NCBI GenBank assembly: GCA_903832325.1 | Contig: CAILBC010000025.1 | Coordinates: 53,609 to 117,608 of the forward strand | Length of the DNA stretch: 64,000 bases | Reading direction: 5' to 3' | DNA from: an uncultured Sphingomonadales bacterium | Lineage (GTDB): Bacteria > Pseudomonadota > Alphaproteobacteria > Sphingomonadales > Sphingomonadaceae | Part shown: in pieces, positions 52,296 through 61,235 of the stretch | Layout of the letters: every line of letters starts with the position of its first letter | How positions within the stretch are numbered: the stretch's first letter is position 1 | Translations under genes and position numbers: made by a program | Notes under the pieces: model-generated | The model's database searches: none | The model's input: only the letters and a program-made list of their open reading frames with translations | What the model was told of the DNA's origin: nothing

Positions 52296-53282
52296 ATGCG
52301 TCAAAAGCCCGTCGTGGCGCACCCATCCGACCGCCAGAGGACACCGGCCTTGCGGCACCCGCTCGTCTCGCTGTTCATTTCCATCGGCCTTGCGCTGGGC
52401 AACCGGTTTGAGGCACGGGCAGGCATCGCCGTGCCGCCACCGCCCCTGCGCCTCGCCTATGGCGCAGATCCGGTGCAAGCGCTTGATTTCTGGCCTGCGA
52501 ATGCGCCGCCACGCGCCGACTCTTCGGCCATGGCCACCGCGCCAAGCCCACTGATCATCTTCGTCCACGGCGGCGGGTGGAGCCTTGGCACCACGGACAA
52601 CGCCACCGGCAGGGCCAAGATCGCGCATTTCACTGCGGCCGGCATGGCCTTTGCCACGGTCGGATACCGGCTGGTGCCCGATGCACGGGTCGAGGATCAG
52701 GCCAGCGATGTCGTCCACGCGCTGGCTCTGCTGCTCGCCAATGCCGATCGGCTGGGGATCGACCGGCGACGCGTAGTACTGGTGGGGCACAGCGCCGGCG
52801 CGCATCTCGTCGCGCTGGTCGGCACCGATCCGCGATGGCTGCACAAAGCCGGCCTCGGTTTCGATGCGATCGCCGGCATCGTCGCGATCGATGGCGCCGC
52901 CTATGACGTGCCGCAGCAGATGCGTGATGCACCGCTGCTGTTGCGTCCGCTCTATCGCCAGGCCTTTGGCACAGATCCGGTGCGGCAGCGCGCGCTCTCA
53001 CCGTTCTGGCAGGCCGGCGCGCCCAATGTTGCCAACTGGCTCCTGCTCCATGTTGATCGCGCGGATGGCAACCGGCAGACTGCAGCGCTCGCAGCGGCAT
53101 TGCGGCGTTCCGGCAGCACGGCCGACATTGTGGCGCTGCCAGGTCGCGGGCTTGCCGGGCATGTCGCCAGCAACCGCCGGCTTGGCGATCCGGCCTATCC
53201 GGGCACCCAGGCAGTCGATCAGTGGCTTGATCGTATTCTGGTTGCGCGCATTTTCGCTGCGCGCTTCCTCACCCCCGCCTAA
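52296..53282 (+). CDS. Exported alpha/beta hydrolase (esterase, BD-FAE type)
   Basis: A 328-residue enzyme with a hydrophobic N-terminal stretch (about residues 14-40) that may be a signal peptide. The oxyanion motif HGGGWSLG, the nucleophile in GHSAGAH, an acid in HVDRADG and a His in GHVASNRRLG give a full catalytic triad. It resembles hormone-sensitive-lipase or feruloyl-type esterases; the substrate is unknown. Divergent from purA and convergent with hisZ (25 bp apart). Confidence 0.88.
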   Translation: MRQKPVVAHPSDRQRTPALRHPLVSLFISIGLALGNRFEARAGIAVPPPPLRLAYGADPVQALDFWPANAPPRADSSAMATAPSPLIIFVHGGGWSLGTTDNATGRAKIAHFTAAGMAFATVGYRLVPDARVEDQASDVVHALALLLANADRLGIDRRRVVLVGHSAGAHLVALVGTDPRWLHKAGLGFDAIAGIVAIDGAAYDVPQQMRDAPLLLRPLYRQAFGTDPVRQRALSPFWQAGAPNVANWLLLHVDRADGNRQTAALAAALRRSGSTADIVALPGRGLAGHVASNRRLGDPAYPGTQAVDQWLDRILVARIFAARFLTPA

Positions 53283-53307
53283 GGCGTCGGCCCCGGCTGC
53301 GGGGCGA

Positions 53308-54441
53308 TCAAACCGGAACCGGCCCCTGCGCCGTCAGCACATGGCTGCACCCCAGCCCTGCCGCAGTGTCGACATCCGACAGCGCGGCCACCGTACGCCA
53401 GCCGATCGCGCGCAGCCGTGCCGCAGCATCACCATCGTGGCCCTGCGGCAGAAACAGGCGATCCTCGGCCCGCTCGACATTTGCCAACCGGTCGATGAGC
53501 GCATCGGGAAACAGCGAAAACCCGGTTGCCGCCTCGCCGCCGCCAGGCCCGGCAATGCGATAGGTTCCGCCCCGGCCCAACAGCCCGCGCACCCCCTCGG
53601 CATAAAGCGTAAAACCAAACCACGATTGGTATTCAAACCCGTGCCGTTCGCTCGGGTCCAGCGTCAGCCGCGCCCGGCCAGCCAGCCGCGCGGCAATGTC
53701 GCGCAGCGCCGCAATCCGCCCCGCCAGCACGCCGGTGGTATCAAACGCCGCCAGCCGCTCGATGGCATTGTCAAAGTCGCCAGTGGCATAAAGCAGCGGC
53801 ACATAGGCCGCCCCGCCCGCATCGACCAGCCCGCCGGCGTCCTTGGTGTCCAGTTCACGCCGCACGCCCTCGATCGCCTCGGCCGGCAGCGGCAGCGCCT
53901 CGGCCGCCAGCACGTCGACCAGATCGGGCAGCGTGAAATCGACGCTCACCCCGGTCGCCCCGGCTGCCTGGAGGGCCTCGATCGCGGTCGCCACGATCTC
54001 GCTGGCCGCGGCAACATTGTCCGCACCGATCAATTCGGCCCCGCATTGCAGCTTTTCGCGCGCCGGGTCGAGCCCGTCCCCGCGGATCAGCAGCACCTGC
54101 CCGGCATAGCACAGCCGCAATGGCCGGGGCGCCGCGGCCAACCGCGAAGCCGCGATGCGGCCGATCTGCGGCGTATGGTCGCCGCGCAGGATCAGCATGC
54201 GCAAGCTCTGCGGATCGACAAAGCGGAACATCCGCCGCGACCGGATGCCCGCCATGCGCGCACCCAGCGTTTCGTCAAATTCGATCATCGGCGGCAGCAC
54301 CCGGTCATAGCCGTGGCCGTGCATCACGCCATGAATCGCGCGCATTACCCGGGTCGTCGCCGCCGCTTCGCGCGGCAGGCGGTCCTCGAGTCCTTCGGGC
54401 AGCAGATCGGGCCGGGCGTTGCGTGTGGCGCTGGTGCTCAT
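53308..54441 (-). CDS. hisZ: ATP phosphoribosyltransferase regulatory subunit
   Basis: The 377-residue protein resembles a histidyl-tRNA synthetase core without tRNA-binding function: motif 2-like PLRLCYAGQVLLIRGDGLDP and motif 3-like GRGGTYRIAGPGGGEAATGFS. HisZ binds short-form HisG and allows histidine feedback control at the first step of histidine synthesis. ATG 54441 fits the family start (ARPDLLPEGLEDRLPREA). No hisG is visible in the window. Part of the serC-serA-hisZ-purA group. Confidence 0.9.
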   Translation of the reverse strand: MSTSATRNARPDLLPEGLEDRLPREAAATTRVMRAIHGVMHGHGYDRVLPPMIEFDETLGARMAGIRSRRMFRFVDPQSLRMLILRGDHTPQIGRIAASRLAAAPRPLRLCYAGQVLLIRGDGLDPAREKLQCGAELIGADNVAAASEIVATAIEALQAAGATGVSVDFTLPDLVDVLAAEALPLPAEAIEGVRRELDTKDAGGLVDAGGAAYVPLLYATGDFDNAIERLAAFDTTGVLAGRIAALRDIAARLAGRARLTLDPSERHGFEYQSWFGFTLYAEGVRGLLGRGGTYRIAGPGGGEAATGFSLFPDALIDRLANVERAEDRLFLPQGHDGDAAARLRAIGWRTVAALSDVDTAAGLGCSHVLTAQGPVPV

Positions 54442-54600
54442 GCGCAGGGCCTTTAGCCGGATTGTGTTGCAAAGGGAAAGGGGCAGGTCACAGTCTGCGC
54501 CATTGCGCCGCGCTGTGGTCCTTGCCACCCCGCCGCCAATGACCACAATGCACCCGCGACAATCGACGTTTCGGGTTCAGCAAGCGATGGGCAGGCAACA

Positions 54601-55596
54601 ATGATGCACGGTGCGATCATCAGCAGCGCCATCCTGGCCGGCCTGCTTTGCGCCGCGATCATGGGCCATGCGATTCAGCGCGGCGGCACCTGCATGGTTG
54701 CCGCTGTCGAAGAACTGGTGCGCGATCGGCGCATGACCCGGCTCGCCGCGATGGGCGAAGCGGGCCTGTGGGTCGTTCTCGGCCTGCTGCTCGCGCGCGC
54801 CGCGGGCCATCTCCCGGTGGCGCCGGCCGCTTATCCGGTCGGGATCGGCACTGTGCTTGGCGGGGCGCTGCTCGGGCTCGGCGCCTTTGCCAATGGTGCC
54901 TGCGTGCTGGGTTCGATCGCGCGGCTGGGCTCGGGCAAATGGGCCTATTGCGCCACGCCGCTGGGCTATTTCGCCGGATGCCTGCCACTCGGGCTCATCC
55001 CCGCCGCGCCGCCGCCGGCTGGTGCGGGTTCCCTCGTGCTTGCCGGCAGCGCGATTCTGGTCCTGGCCGCCCCGTTGTCGCTCTACGCGCTGTGGCGTGG
55101 CCGATCGGCGCTCCACGCGGTGCGCAACGGCATGGTGCGGGCCCATGTCTGGGCGCCGCATCAGGCCACGATGGTGATTGGCATTGCCTTCGTGGTGATG
55201 ATGCTGATCCTGGGCAACTGGAGCTATACTCAGGTCCTTGCCGATGCGGCGCACGGCATGTTTGCGGGCCAGTCGGTGCGGCTGGCCCTGTTCGCCGCGC
55301 TGCTGGCCGGGGCCATCCACGGCGGGTGGACCGCCGGCACCCTTGCCCCCGCACTCCCGCGCGCGCGTGATCTGGCACGATGCTTTGCCGGCGGCTTTCT
55401 GATGGGTACAGGCAGCATGCTGGTCCCCGGTGGCAACGATGGCCTGGTGCTGCTCGGCCTGCCCCTGTTGCTGGCCTATGCCTGGGTCGCAATCGCCGGC
55501 ATGGTCGCCACACTGCTGATTGCCGCGCTGATTGCCCCGCTGATTGCCCCGATGATTGCTAAGCAATGGCCCTCCACGGGCCAGCGACAGGCTTGA
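54601..55596 (+). CDS. YeeE/YedE (TsuA-like) sulfur-compound transporter
   Basis: A 331-residue protein with about nine hydrophobic helices. The two YeeE/YedE repeats carry the conserved cysteines in QRGGTCMVAA and GAFANGACVLGSIARLGSG, plus GGFLMGTGSMLVPGGNDG in the second half. TsuA of this family imports thiosulfate. No rhodanese or TusA gene is adjacent. It starts a three-gene plus-strand block inserted between hisZ and serA. Confidence 0.88.
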   Translation: MMHGAIISSAILAGLLCAAIMGHAIQRGGTCMVAAVEELVRDRRMTRLAAMGEAGLWVVLGLLLARAAGHLPVAPAAYPVGIGTVLGGALLGLGAFANGACVLGSIARLGSGKWAYCATPLGYFAGCLPLGLIPAAPPPAGAGSLVLAGSAILVLAAPLSLYALWRGRSALHAVRNGMVRAHVWAPHQATMVIGIAFVVMMLILGNWSYTQVLADAAHGMFAGQSVRLALFAALLAGAIHGGWTAGTLAPALPRARDLARCFAGGFLMGTGSMLVPGGNDGLVLLGLPLLLAYAWVAIAGMVATLLIAALIAPLIAPMIAKQWPSTGQRQA

Positions 55597-55651
55597 CCCG
55601 GCCCTCGGCGGGGGTGATGATGCCGCCACACGGGCAGGGGAAATGGTTCGC

Positions 55652-56227
55652 ATGGCATGGCTGATCGCAGGACTGGTGCTGTTTCTGGGCGCCCATTCGG
55701 TACAGATCGTCGCTCCCGGCTGGCGCGCGGGCATGATCGCGCAACGTGGCGAAGGCGCGTGGAAGGGGATCTACACGCTGGTTGCGCTCATCGGCCTGGC
55801 CCTCATCTGCTATGGCTATGGCCAGACCCGCGGAGCAGAGCCGCTGTTTGCGCCGGTGCCGGGGCTGCGCCACCTGACATTCACTCTGGTCTGGATCGCG
55901 TTCATCTGCCTTACTGCGGCCAATTGGCCGGCCAACCATATCAAGACCGCGCTGCGCGATCCGATGGTGTTCGGCACAGGTCTGTGGGCGCTGGGGCACT
56001 TGCTGGTGCGGGCAACGCCGGGCGCGCTCGCCCTGTTCGGCGCGTTTCTGGTCTGGGCCGTCGCCGATTTCATCTCGCTGCGCCGCCGCGATCCGTCGGC
56101 CAAGCCGACCCCTGCCGCGCCAAAGGCGATCAATACCGTGCTGGTGGTGATCACCGGCACGGTCGTGGGTGCGATCTTTGCCCATGTGCTCCACGTCATG
56201 CTGATCGGCGTGTCGCCCATGCCCTGA
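55652..56227 (+). CDS. NnrU-family membrane protein
   Basis: The 191-residue protein starts with AWLIAGLVLFLGAHSVQIV and has about five TM helices, with GIYTLVALIGLALICYGYG and WPANHIKTALRDPMVFGTGL, typical of the NnrU family. NnrU was described in denitrification gene clusters, but many relatives are unlinked to nitrogen oxides, as here. AGGGG lies 11 bp before ATG 55652. Three codons earlier an ATG at 55643 is less well spaced. Confidence 0.88.
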   Translation: MAWLIAGLVLFLGAHSVQIVAPGWRAGMIAQRGEGAWKGIYTLVALIGLALICYGYGQTRGAEPLFAPVPGLRHLTFTLVWIAFICLTAANWPANHIKTALRDPMVFGTGLWALGHLLVRATPGALALFGAFLVWAVADFISLRRRDPSAKPTPAAPKAINTVLVVITGTVVGAIFAHVLHVMLIGVSPMP

Positions 56228-56329
56228 CGATGGCCGGTGACAATGGCCGGTGACTATGGCCGGCCTGCTACGGAAAATTATCCCGGCGGTTGAACCTCGC
56301 CGGATCGGCCTTACTCAAACCGCCCCGCC

Positions 56330-56797
56330 TCAAATCGGAAGCGCGGTCTTGTACACGATCGGCCGTAGCGCAAAACTGGTAGTGACTTCGGCCACGCCCT
56401 CCACCCGCGTCAGCTTCTGCCGCAGGAAGTCCTCGAACGCACCCAGCGATTCCACCAGCACGCGCACCTGGTAATCGGCGTCGCCGGTCATCAGATAGCA
56501 TTCCATCACTTCGGCAAAGCCCGCCACTGCCGCCTCGAACCGCGCCAGGTGATGGTCGTCCTGCTGGTGCAGCCGCACGCGGATGAAGGCCGTTACCGGC
56601 AGGCCGACCATCACCGGATCGATCAGCGCAACATAGCGCGCGATCACCCCCTCGGCCTCAAGCTGGCGCAGCCGGCGCAGGCACGGCGAAGGCGACAGCC
56701 CCACCCGTTCGGACAAGTCCTGGTTGGTCATGCGCCCGTCGCGCTGCAATTCGGCCAGGATGCGACGATCGATCGCATCGAGATCAGGATATGGCAT
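56330..56797 (-). CDS. Lrp/AsnC-family transcriptional regulator
   Basis: A 155-residue regulator with an N-terminal HTH (LDAIDRRILAELQRDGRMTN, SERVGLSPSPCLRRLRQLE) and a C-terminal RAM/AsnC effector domain (AEVMECYLMTGDADYQVRVL). It is divergent from the AceE-like gene with 175 bp between, the usual arrangement of a local Lrp regulator and its target; an amino acid or 2-oxo acid is the probable effector. Confidence 0.92.
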   Translation of the reverse strand: MPYPDLDAIDRRILAELQRDGRMTNQDLSERVGLSPSPCLRRLRQLEAEGVIARYVALIDPVMVGLPVTAFIRVRLHQQDDHHLARFEAAVAGFAEVMECYLMTGDADYQVRVLVESLGAFEDFLRQKLTRVEGVAEVTTSFALRPIVYKTALPI

Positions 56798-56972
56798 GAC
56801 TATTCCAGATATCGGCATGAACTGTCATCAATAATTCCGTAAACAGCAGATTCTGCCAAATCGATACCGGTCCATGGCCGATTGCGCAAGGACAGCATGC
56901 CCCCCCTGAAGCTATCGTGCACCACCATGGTCGCAGATTCGGCGCGACCGGCCAGACCAGTGGAACCCATCG

Positions 56973-59345
56973 ATGACAGTTGCAGCCCAGGGCACCATGA
57001 CGCACGATCGGCAGGATCTGGTCGCCACGCTCGATCATCTCAACCAGCGCCTGCTGTGGCTGTCTTCGTGGATGATCCATAATGCCAACCATATCCGGGA
57101 AAAGCGCGACGGGCTGAAAGTCGGCGGGCATCAGGCCAGCTGCGCCTCGATGACCGCAATCATGGCCGCGCTCTATTTCCACGCGCTGCGCCCCAATGAC
57201 AAAGTCTCGGTCAAACCCCACGCCGGGCCGGTGCTCCACGCCATGCATTATCTGCTCGGCAACCAGTCGCTCGAACGCCTTCAGGCCTATCGCGGGCTCG
57301 GCGGCGCGCAAAGCTATCCCAGCCGCACAAAGGACGCGATTCCCGTCGATTTCTCCACCGGGTCGGTCGGGCTGGGCGTGGCCATCACCGCGTTCAGTTC
57401 GCTCGTGCAGGATTATCTGATCGGCCACGGCCAGCTGCACCCCGATGAAGCCGGGCGGATGATTTCGTTGATGGGCGATGCCGAACTCGATGAAGGCAAT
57501 ATCTACGAATGCCTGATCGAAGGCTACAAGCACGATCTGCGCAATTGCTGGTGGGTGGTCGATTACAACCGCCAGTCGCTCGATGCCACCACCGCCGACC
57601 GCATGTTTCGCCGGTTCGACGATATTTTCGAAACCTGCGGCTGGCGCGTGGTCACGCTCAAGCATGGCCGGCTGCAGCGCGATTTGTTCAAACGCCCCGG
57701 CGGCCGCGCCATCGAACAGTGGATCGATACCTGCTCCAATGCCGATTTTGCCGTGCTCACTTATCAGGGCGGCGCGGCTTTCCGCGAACGCATGCTGGCC
57801 GATATCGGCGGCAAGCGCGGCGTGCGCGCGCTGATCGACAGCATGGACGATGCCACGCTCGGCCGGGTCATGACCAATCTCGGCGGCCATTGCATCGAAA
57901 CGCTGATCGATGCCTTCGATGCCGCGCAGGATGATCGCCCCACATTGTTCATCGCCTATACCGTAAAGGGCCACGGCCTGCCGCTGGCCGGGCACAAAGA
58001 CAACCATTCGGGCATGATGAGCCCGGCACAGATGGACCAGTTCCGCACGCTGCAGGGCATTGCCCCCGGCCAGGAATGGGAAAAATGGGCCGGGCTGGGC
58101 GACAATCTGGCCGAATCGCTGCAGGGTTTTGTCGCCAACAGCCCGATCGCGCGCCAGACCGCACGCCAGCTTGCCGGCCCGCCCGCCCCGATGATCCCGG
58201 TGCCCGAAATCCCGCTGCCCGAAGGCGGCGAACAATCGACCCAGGCCGCCTTCGGCCGGGTGATGATGGATCTGGCCAAATCCGATTGCGATCTGGCCGA
58301 CCGGCTGGTCACCACCGCGCCCGATGTCACGCAGACCACCAATCTGGGCGCTTTCGTCAACCAGCGCGGCCTGTTCCGCCGCCAGGAATGCGATGATGTG
58401 TTCCTGCGCGCAAAAATCCCTTCGGTGCAGAAATGGCAGCAGCATGCCGCCGGCCAGCATATCGAGCTGGGCATTGCCGAAAACAACTTCTTCCTGCTGA
58501 TGGCCTCGCTCGGCATGGCCGGCGCCCATTTCGGCACGCGGCTGCTGCCGGTCGGCACGGTCTATGATCCGTTCATCGCGCGCGGGCTCGATGCGCTGAA
58601 TTATGGCTGCTATTCCGATGCGCGCTTCCTGCTCGTCGGCACACCCTCGGGCATCACGCTCGCGGCCGAAGGCGGTGCGCACCAGTCGATCAACACCCCG
58701 CTGATCGGCATGGGCCAGCCTGGCCTGGTCAGCTACGAACCCGCCTTTGCCGATGAAGTCGCGCTGATGATGCGCCATGCTTTCGATCTGATGCAGCGCC
58801 CGGATGGCTCATCGGTCTATCTGCGCCTGTCCACCCGATCGATCGCGCAGGAAATCCGGCACGATTGCGCCTGGGCTGCCGATGCGCTCGCCGGCGGCTA
58901 CTGGCTGCGCCAACCCGCCCCCGGGGCCGGCGCGGCAATCGTCTTTTCCGGCGTCGTTGCGCCCGAGGCGCTGGCCGCCTGGGCCGATCTTGCCGACGAT
59001 ATCCCCGGCATCGGGCTGCTCAACATCACCTCGCCCGATCTGCTTCACCGCGGCTGGTCGGCCCGTCAGGCCGCGCGCTGGACTGGCCGTTCCGCCGCAC
59101 CTGACGCGCCGCAGCCCTCACACATCGAACGCCTGCTGGCGCCACTGGCTGCCGGCGCCGGGCTGGTCACCGTGCTCGACGGGTCGCCCGCCGCGCTGTC
59201 CTGGATCGGCGGTGTATGCGGCCACCGCGTCGCCCCGCTCGGCACCGACCGCTTTGGCCAGACCGGTGACTTGCCCGATCTCTATCGCACCTATCGTCTC
59301 GACAGCGAGGCGATCATCGATGCCGCGGCCGAACTGTTTCTGTAA
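56973..59345 (+). CDS. AceE/transketolase-like ThDP enzyme
   Basis: The 790-residue protein resembles homodimeric 2-oxoacid dehydrogenase E1 (AceE) and transketolase. It has a ThDP-binding stretch MGDAELDEGNIYECLIEGYK ... CWWVVDYNRQSLD, a transketolase pyrimidine-binding region with ELGIAENNFF, and a C-terminal domain ending DRFGQTGDLPDLYRTYRLD. AceE is about 890 residues, so this form is shorter. Without dihydrolipoyl acyltransferase nearby it may work on its own or with a distant E2. The divergent Lrp regulator points to amino-acid-derived 2-oxo acids. Confidence 0.85.
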   Translation: MTVAAQGTMTHDRQDLVATLDHLNQRLLWLSSWMIHNANHIREKRDGLKVGGHQASCASMTAIMAALYFHALRPNDKVSVKPHAGPVLHAMHYLLGNQSLERLQAYRGLGGAQSYPSRTKDAIPVDFSTGSVGLGVAITAFSSLVQDYLIGHGQLHPDEAGRMISLMGDAELDEGNIYECLIEGYKHDLRNCWWVVDYNRQSLDATTADRMFRRFDDIFETCGWRVVTLKHGRLQRDLFKRPGGRAIEQWIDTCSNADFAVLTYQGGAAFRERMLADIGGKRGVRALIDSMDDATLGRVMTNLGGHCIETLIDAFDAAQDDRPTLFIAYTVKGHGLPLAGHKDNHSGMMSPAQMDQFRTLQGIAPGQEWEKWAGLGDNLAESLQGFVANSPIARQTARQLAGPPAPMIPVPEIPLPEGGEQSTQAAFGRVMMDLAKSDCDLADRLVTTAPDVTQTTNLGAFVNQRGLFRRQECDDVFLRAKIPSVQKWQQHAAGQHIELGIAENNFFLLMASLGMAGAHFGTRLLPVGTVYDPFIARGLDALNYGCYSDARFLLVGTPSGITLAAEGGAHQSINTPLIGMGQPGLVSYEPAFADEVALMMRHAFDLMQRPDGSSVYLRLSTRSIAQEIRHDCAWAADALAGGYWLRQPAPGAGAAIVFSGVVAPEALAAWADLADDIPGIGLLNITSPDLLHRGWSARQAARWTGRSAAPDAPQPSHIERLLAPLAAGAGLVTVLDGSPAALSWIGGVCGHRVAPLGTDRFGQTGDLPDLYRTYRLDSEAIIDAAAELFL

Positions 59346-59384
59346 TACCGTGGTGTGGAGAGCTTGACTCACCGCACCACGGTA
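59346..59384 (+). terminator. Stem-loop after the AceE-like gene
   Basis: TACCGTGGTG (59346-59355) and CACCACGGTA (59375-59384) form a 10-bp perfect stem directly after the stop codon. It lacks a T-run. Confidence 0.7.
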
Positions 59385-59411
59385 CAGGCCCGCGCGGCGC
59401 CTGATCGTCAC

Positions 59412-59442
59412 GATGTGCGATGGGTTCCCCTCATCGCACATC
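59412..59442 (-). terminator. Stem-loop after serA
   Basis: GATGTGCGATG (59412-59422) and CATCGCACATC (59432-59442) form an 11-bp perfect stem with a 9-nt loop, 5 bp past the serA stop on the minus strand. Confidence 0.7.
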
Positions 59443-59446
59443 CGTA

Positions 59447-61048
59447 TCAGATGAATTTCAACGCCTTGACCAGTCGCACCCCGTTCAGTGCGCGCGCCTT
59501 GGCCAGCACGTCTGCGGTCACCGGGCTGTCCACCGACAGCAACAGCACCGCCTCGCCGCCCGCTTCACGCCGGCCCAGGTGGAACGTGCCGATGTTGATC
59601 GCCTCGGCCCCCAGCAGCGTCCCGATCGACCCGATAAAGCCGGGCGCGTCGGAATTGACAATATAGAGCATGTCGCCGTCCAGATCGGCCTCGATCGCGA
59701 TACCGAAAATTTCCACCAGGCGTGGCTGGCTGTTGCCAAACAGCGTGCCCGCCACTGCGCGCTGGCCCGCATCGGTATCGACCGTCACGCGCACCAGCGT
59801 GCGGTATTCGCCTTCGCGGTCATGGCGCACTTCGCGCACGTCCAGCCCGCGCTCCTTGGCCAGAAACGGCGCGTTGACCATGTTCACGGTCTGCGAATAC
59901 TGGCGCATCAGCCCGGCCAGCACTGCGGCGGTAATCGGCTTCTGGTTCAGTTGCGCGGCAGCGCCTTCCACCTCGATCGCGATCTTGCGCACTTCATCGC
60001 CGACCAGTTGCCCCACCAGCGCGCCCAGCTTTTCCGCCAGCGCCATATAGGGCTTCAGCTTGGGCGCTTCCTCGGCCGACAGCGACGGCATGTTCAGCGC
60101 ATTGGTCACGCCGCCAGTGGTCAGGAATTCGGCCATCTGCTCGGCCACTTGCAGCGCCACGTTGACTTGCGCTTCGGTGGTGGATGCGCCCAGATGCGGG
60201 GTACAGATGAAATTGGGCGTGCCGAACAGCGGGCTGTCCTTGGCCGGTTCGGTTTCAAACACATCGAGCGCAGCACCCGCCACATGGCCCGCATCAAGCA
60301 GGTCCTTCAACGCCGCTTCGTCGATCAGGCCGCCGCGCGCGCAATTGACAATGCGCACACCCTTTTTGGTCTTCATCAGATTTTCGCGGCTCAGAATATT
60401 GCGCGTTTCCGAAGTCAGCGGCGTGTGCAGCGTGATGAAATCGGCCTTGGCCAACAGCGTGTCGAGATCAGCCTTTTCCACCCCGATCTCGATCGCGCGC
60501 TCGGGCGTCAGAAACGGATCATAGGCCACGACTTTCATGCGCAGTCCCAGCGCGCGGCTGGCGACGATCGATCCGATATTGCCCGCGCCGATCAGCCCCA
60601 GCGTCTTGCCGGTGACTTCCACGCCCATGAAGCGGTTCTTTTCCCACTTGCCGGCCTGCGTCGACAGGTCGGCTTCGGGCAACTGGCGCGCCAGTGCAAA
60701 AATCAGCGCGATGGCATGTTCGGCCGTGGTGATCGAATTTCCGAACGGGGTGTTCATCACCACCACGCCCCGCGCCGAAGCATAAGGGATATCGACATTG
60801 TCCACCCCGATTCCGGCGCGCCCGATCACTTTCAGATTGGTCGCGGCGTCCAGGATCGCCTTGGTCACTTTGGTGGTCGAACGGATCGCCAGGCCTTCAT
60901 ACTGGCCGATCATCGCGATCAGCTCGTCCGGCGTCTTGCCGGTGATGACATCGACATCGCACCCCATGTCGAGAAATATCCGCTCGGCATTGGGGTCCAT
61001 CTTGTCGGAAATAAGCACTTTTGGCTTGGTCATGGGGGCCTTGGTCAT
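59447..61048 (-). CDS. serA: D-3-phosphoglycerate dehydrogenase
   Basis: The 533-residue enzyme oxidises 3-phosphoglycerate to 3-phosphohydroxypyruvate, entry to serine synthesis. It has the NAD-binding motif GLIGAGNIGSIVA, active-site Arg in NCARGGLIDEAAL, and His in CTPHLGASTTEAQ. The C-terminal half has the intervening (ASB) and ACT domains of the long form, suitable for serine feedback control. Directly downstream of serC with a 187-bp spacer that contains repeats. ATG 61048 follows AAGGG; a start five codons later is possible. Confidence 0.96.
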   Translation of the reverse strand: MTKAPMTKPKVLISDKMDPNAERIFLDMGCDVDVITGKTPDELIAMIGQYEGLAIRSTTKVTKAILDAATNLKVIGRAGIGVDNVDIPYASARGVVVMNTPFGNSITTAEHAIALIFALARQLPEADLSTQAGKWEKNRFMGVEVTGKTLGLIGAGNIGSIVASRALGLRMKVVAYDPFLTPERAIEIGVEKADLDTLLAKADFITLHTPLTSETRNILSRENLMKTKKGVRIVNCARGGLIDEAALKDLLDAGHVAGAALDVFETEPAKDSPLFGTPNFICTPHLGASTTEAQVNVALQVAEQMAEFLTTGGVTNALNMPSLSAEEAPKLKPYMALAEKLGALVGQLVGDEVRKIAIEVEGAAAQLNQKPITAAVLAGLMRQYSQTVNMVNAPFLAKERGLDVREVRHDREGEYRTLVRVTVDTDAGQRAVAGTLFGNSQPRLVEIFGIAIEADLDGDMLYIVNSDAPGFIGSIGTLLGAEAINIGTFHLGRREAGGEAVLLLSVDSPVTADVLAKARALNGVRLVKALKFI

Positions 61049-61079
61049 GGGAAAAACCCTTCAAAAAAAAGGAAAATAC

Positions 61080-61230
61080 GGTCCTCCCCGCCCCGGGGAG
61101 GGGGACCATACGCAGCATGGTGGAGGGGCTCTGCCGCCGGGCGCAAATTGCGATCAACACGCACCCGGGGCCCATTCCCGCCACCGCACCTAGCACGGTC
61201 CCCCTCCCCGTTTCGGGGAGAGACGAAACG
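61080..61230. repeat. GC-rich intergenic repeat pair between serC and serA
   Basis: Two related motifs face each other: GGTCCTCCCCGCCCCGGGGA (61080-61099, continuing GGGGGACC) and GGTCCCCCTCCCCGTTTCGG (61197-61216, continuing GGAG). Each contains a CTCCCC/GGGGAG hairpin. They look like ends of a small palindromic intergenic repeat of the kind common in sphingomonads, and may act as an attenuator of serA transcription. Confidence 0.55.
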
Positions 61231-61235
61231 CAAAA

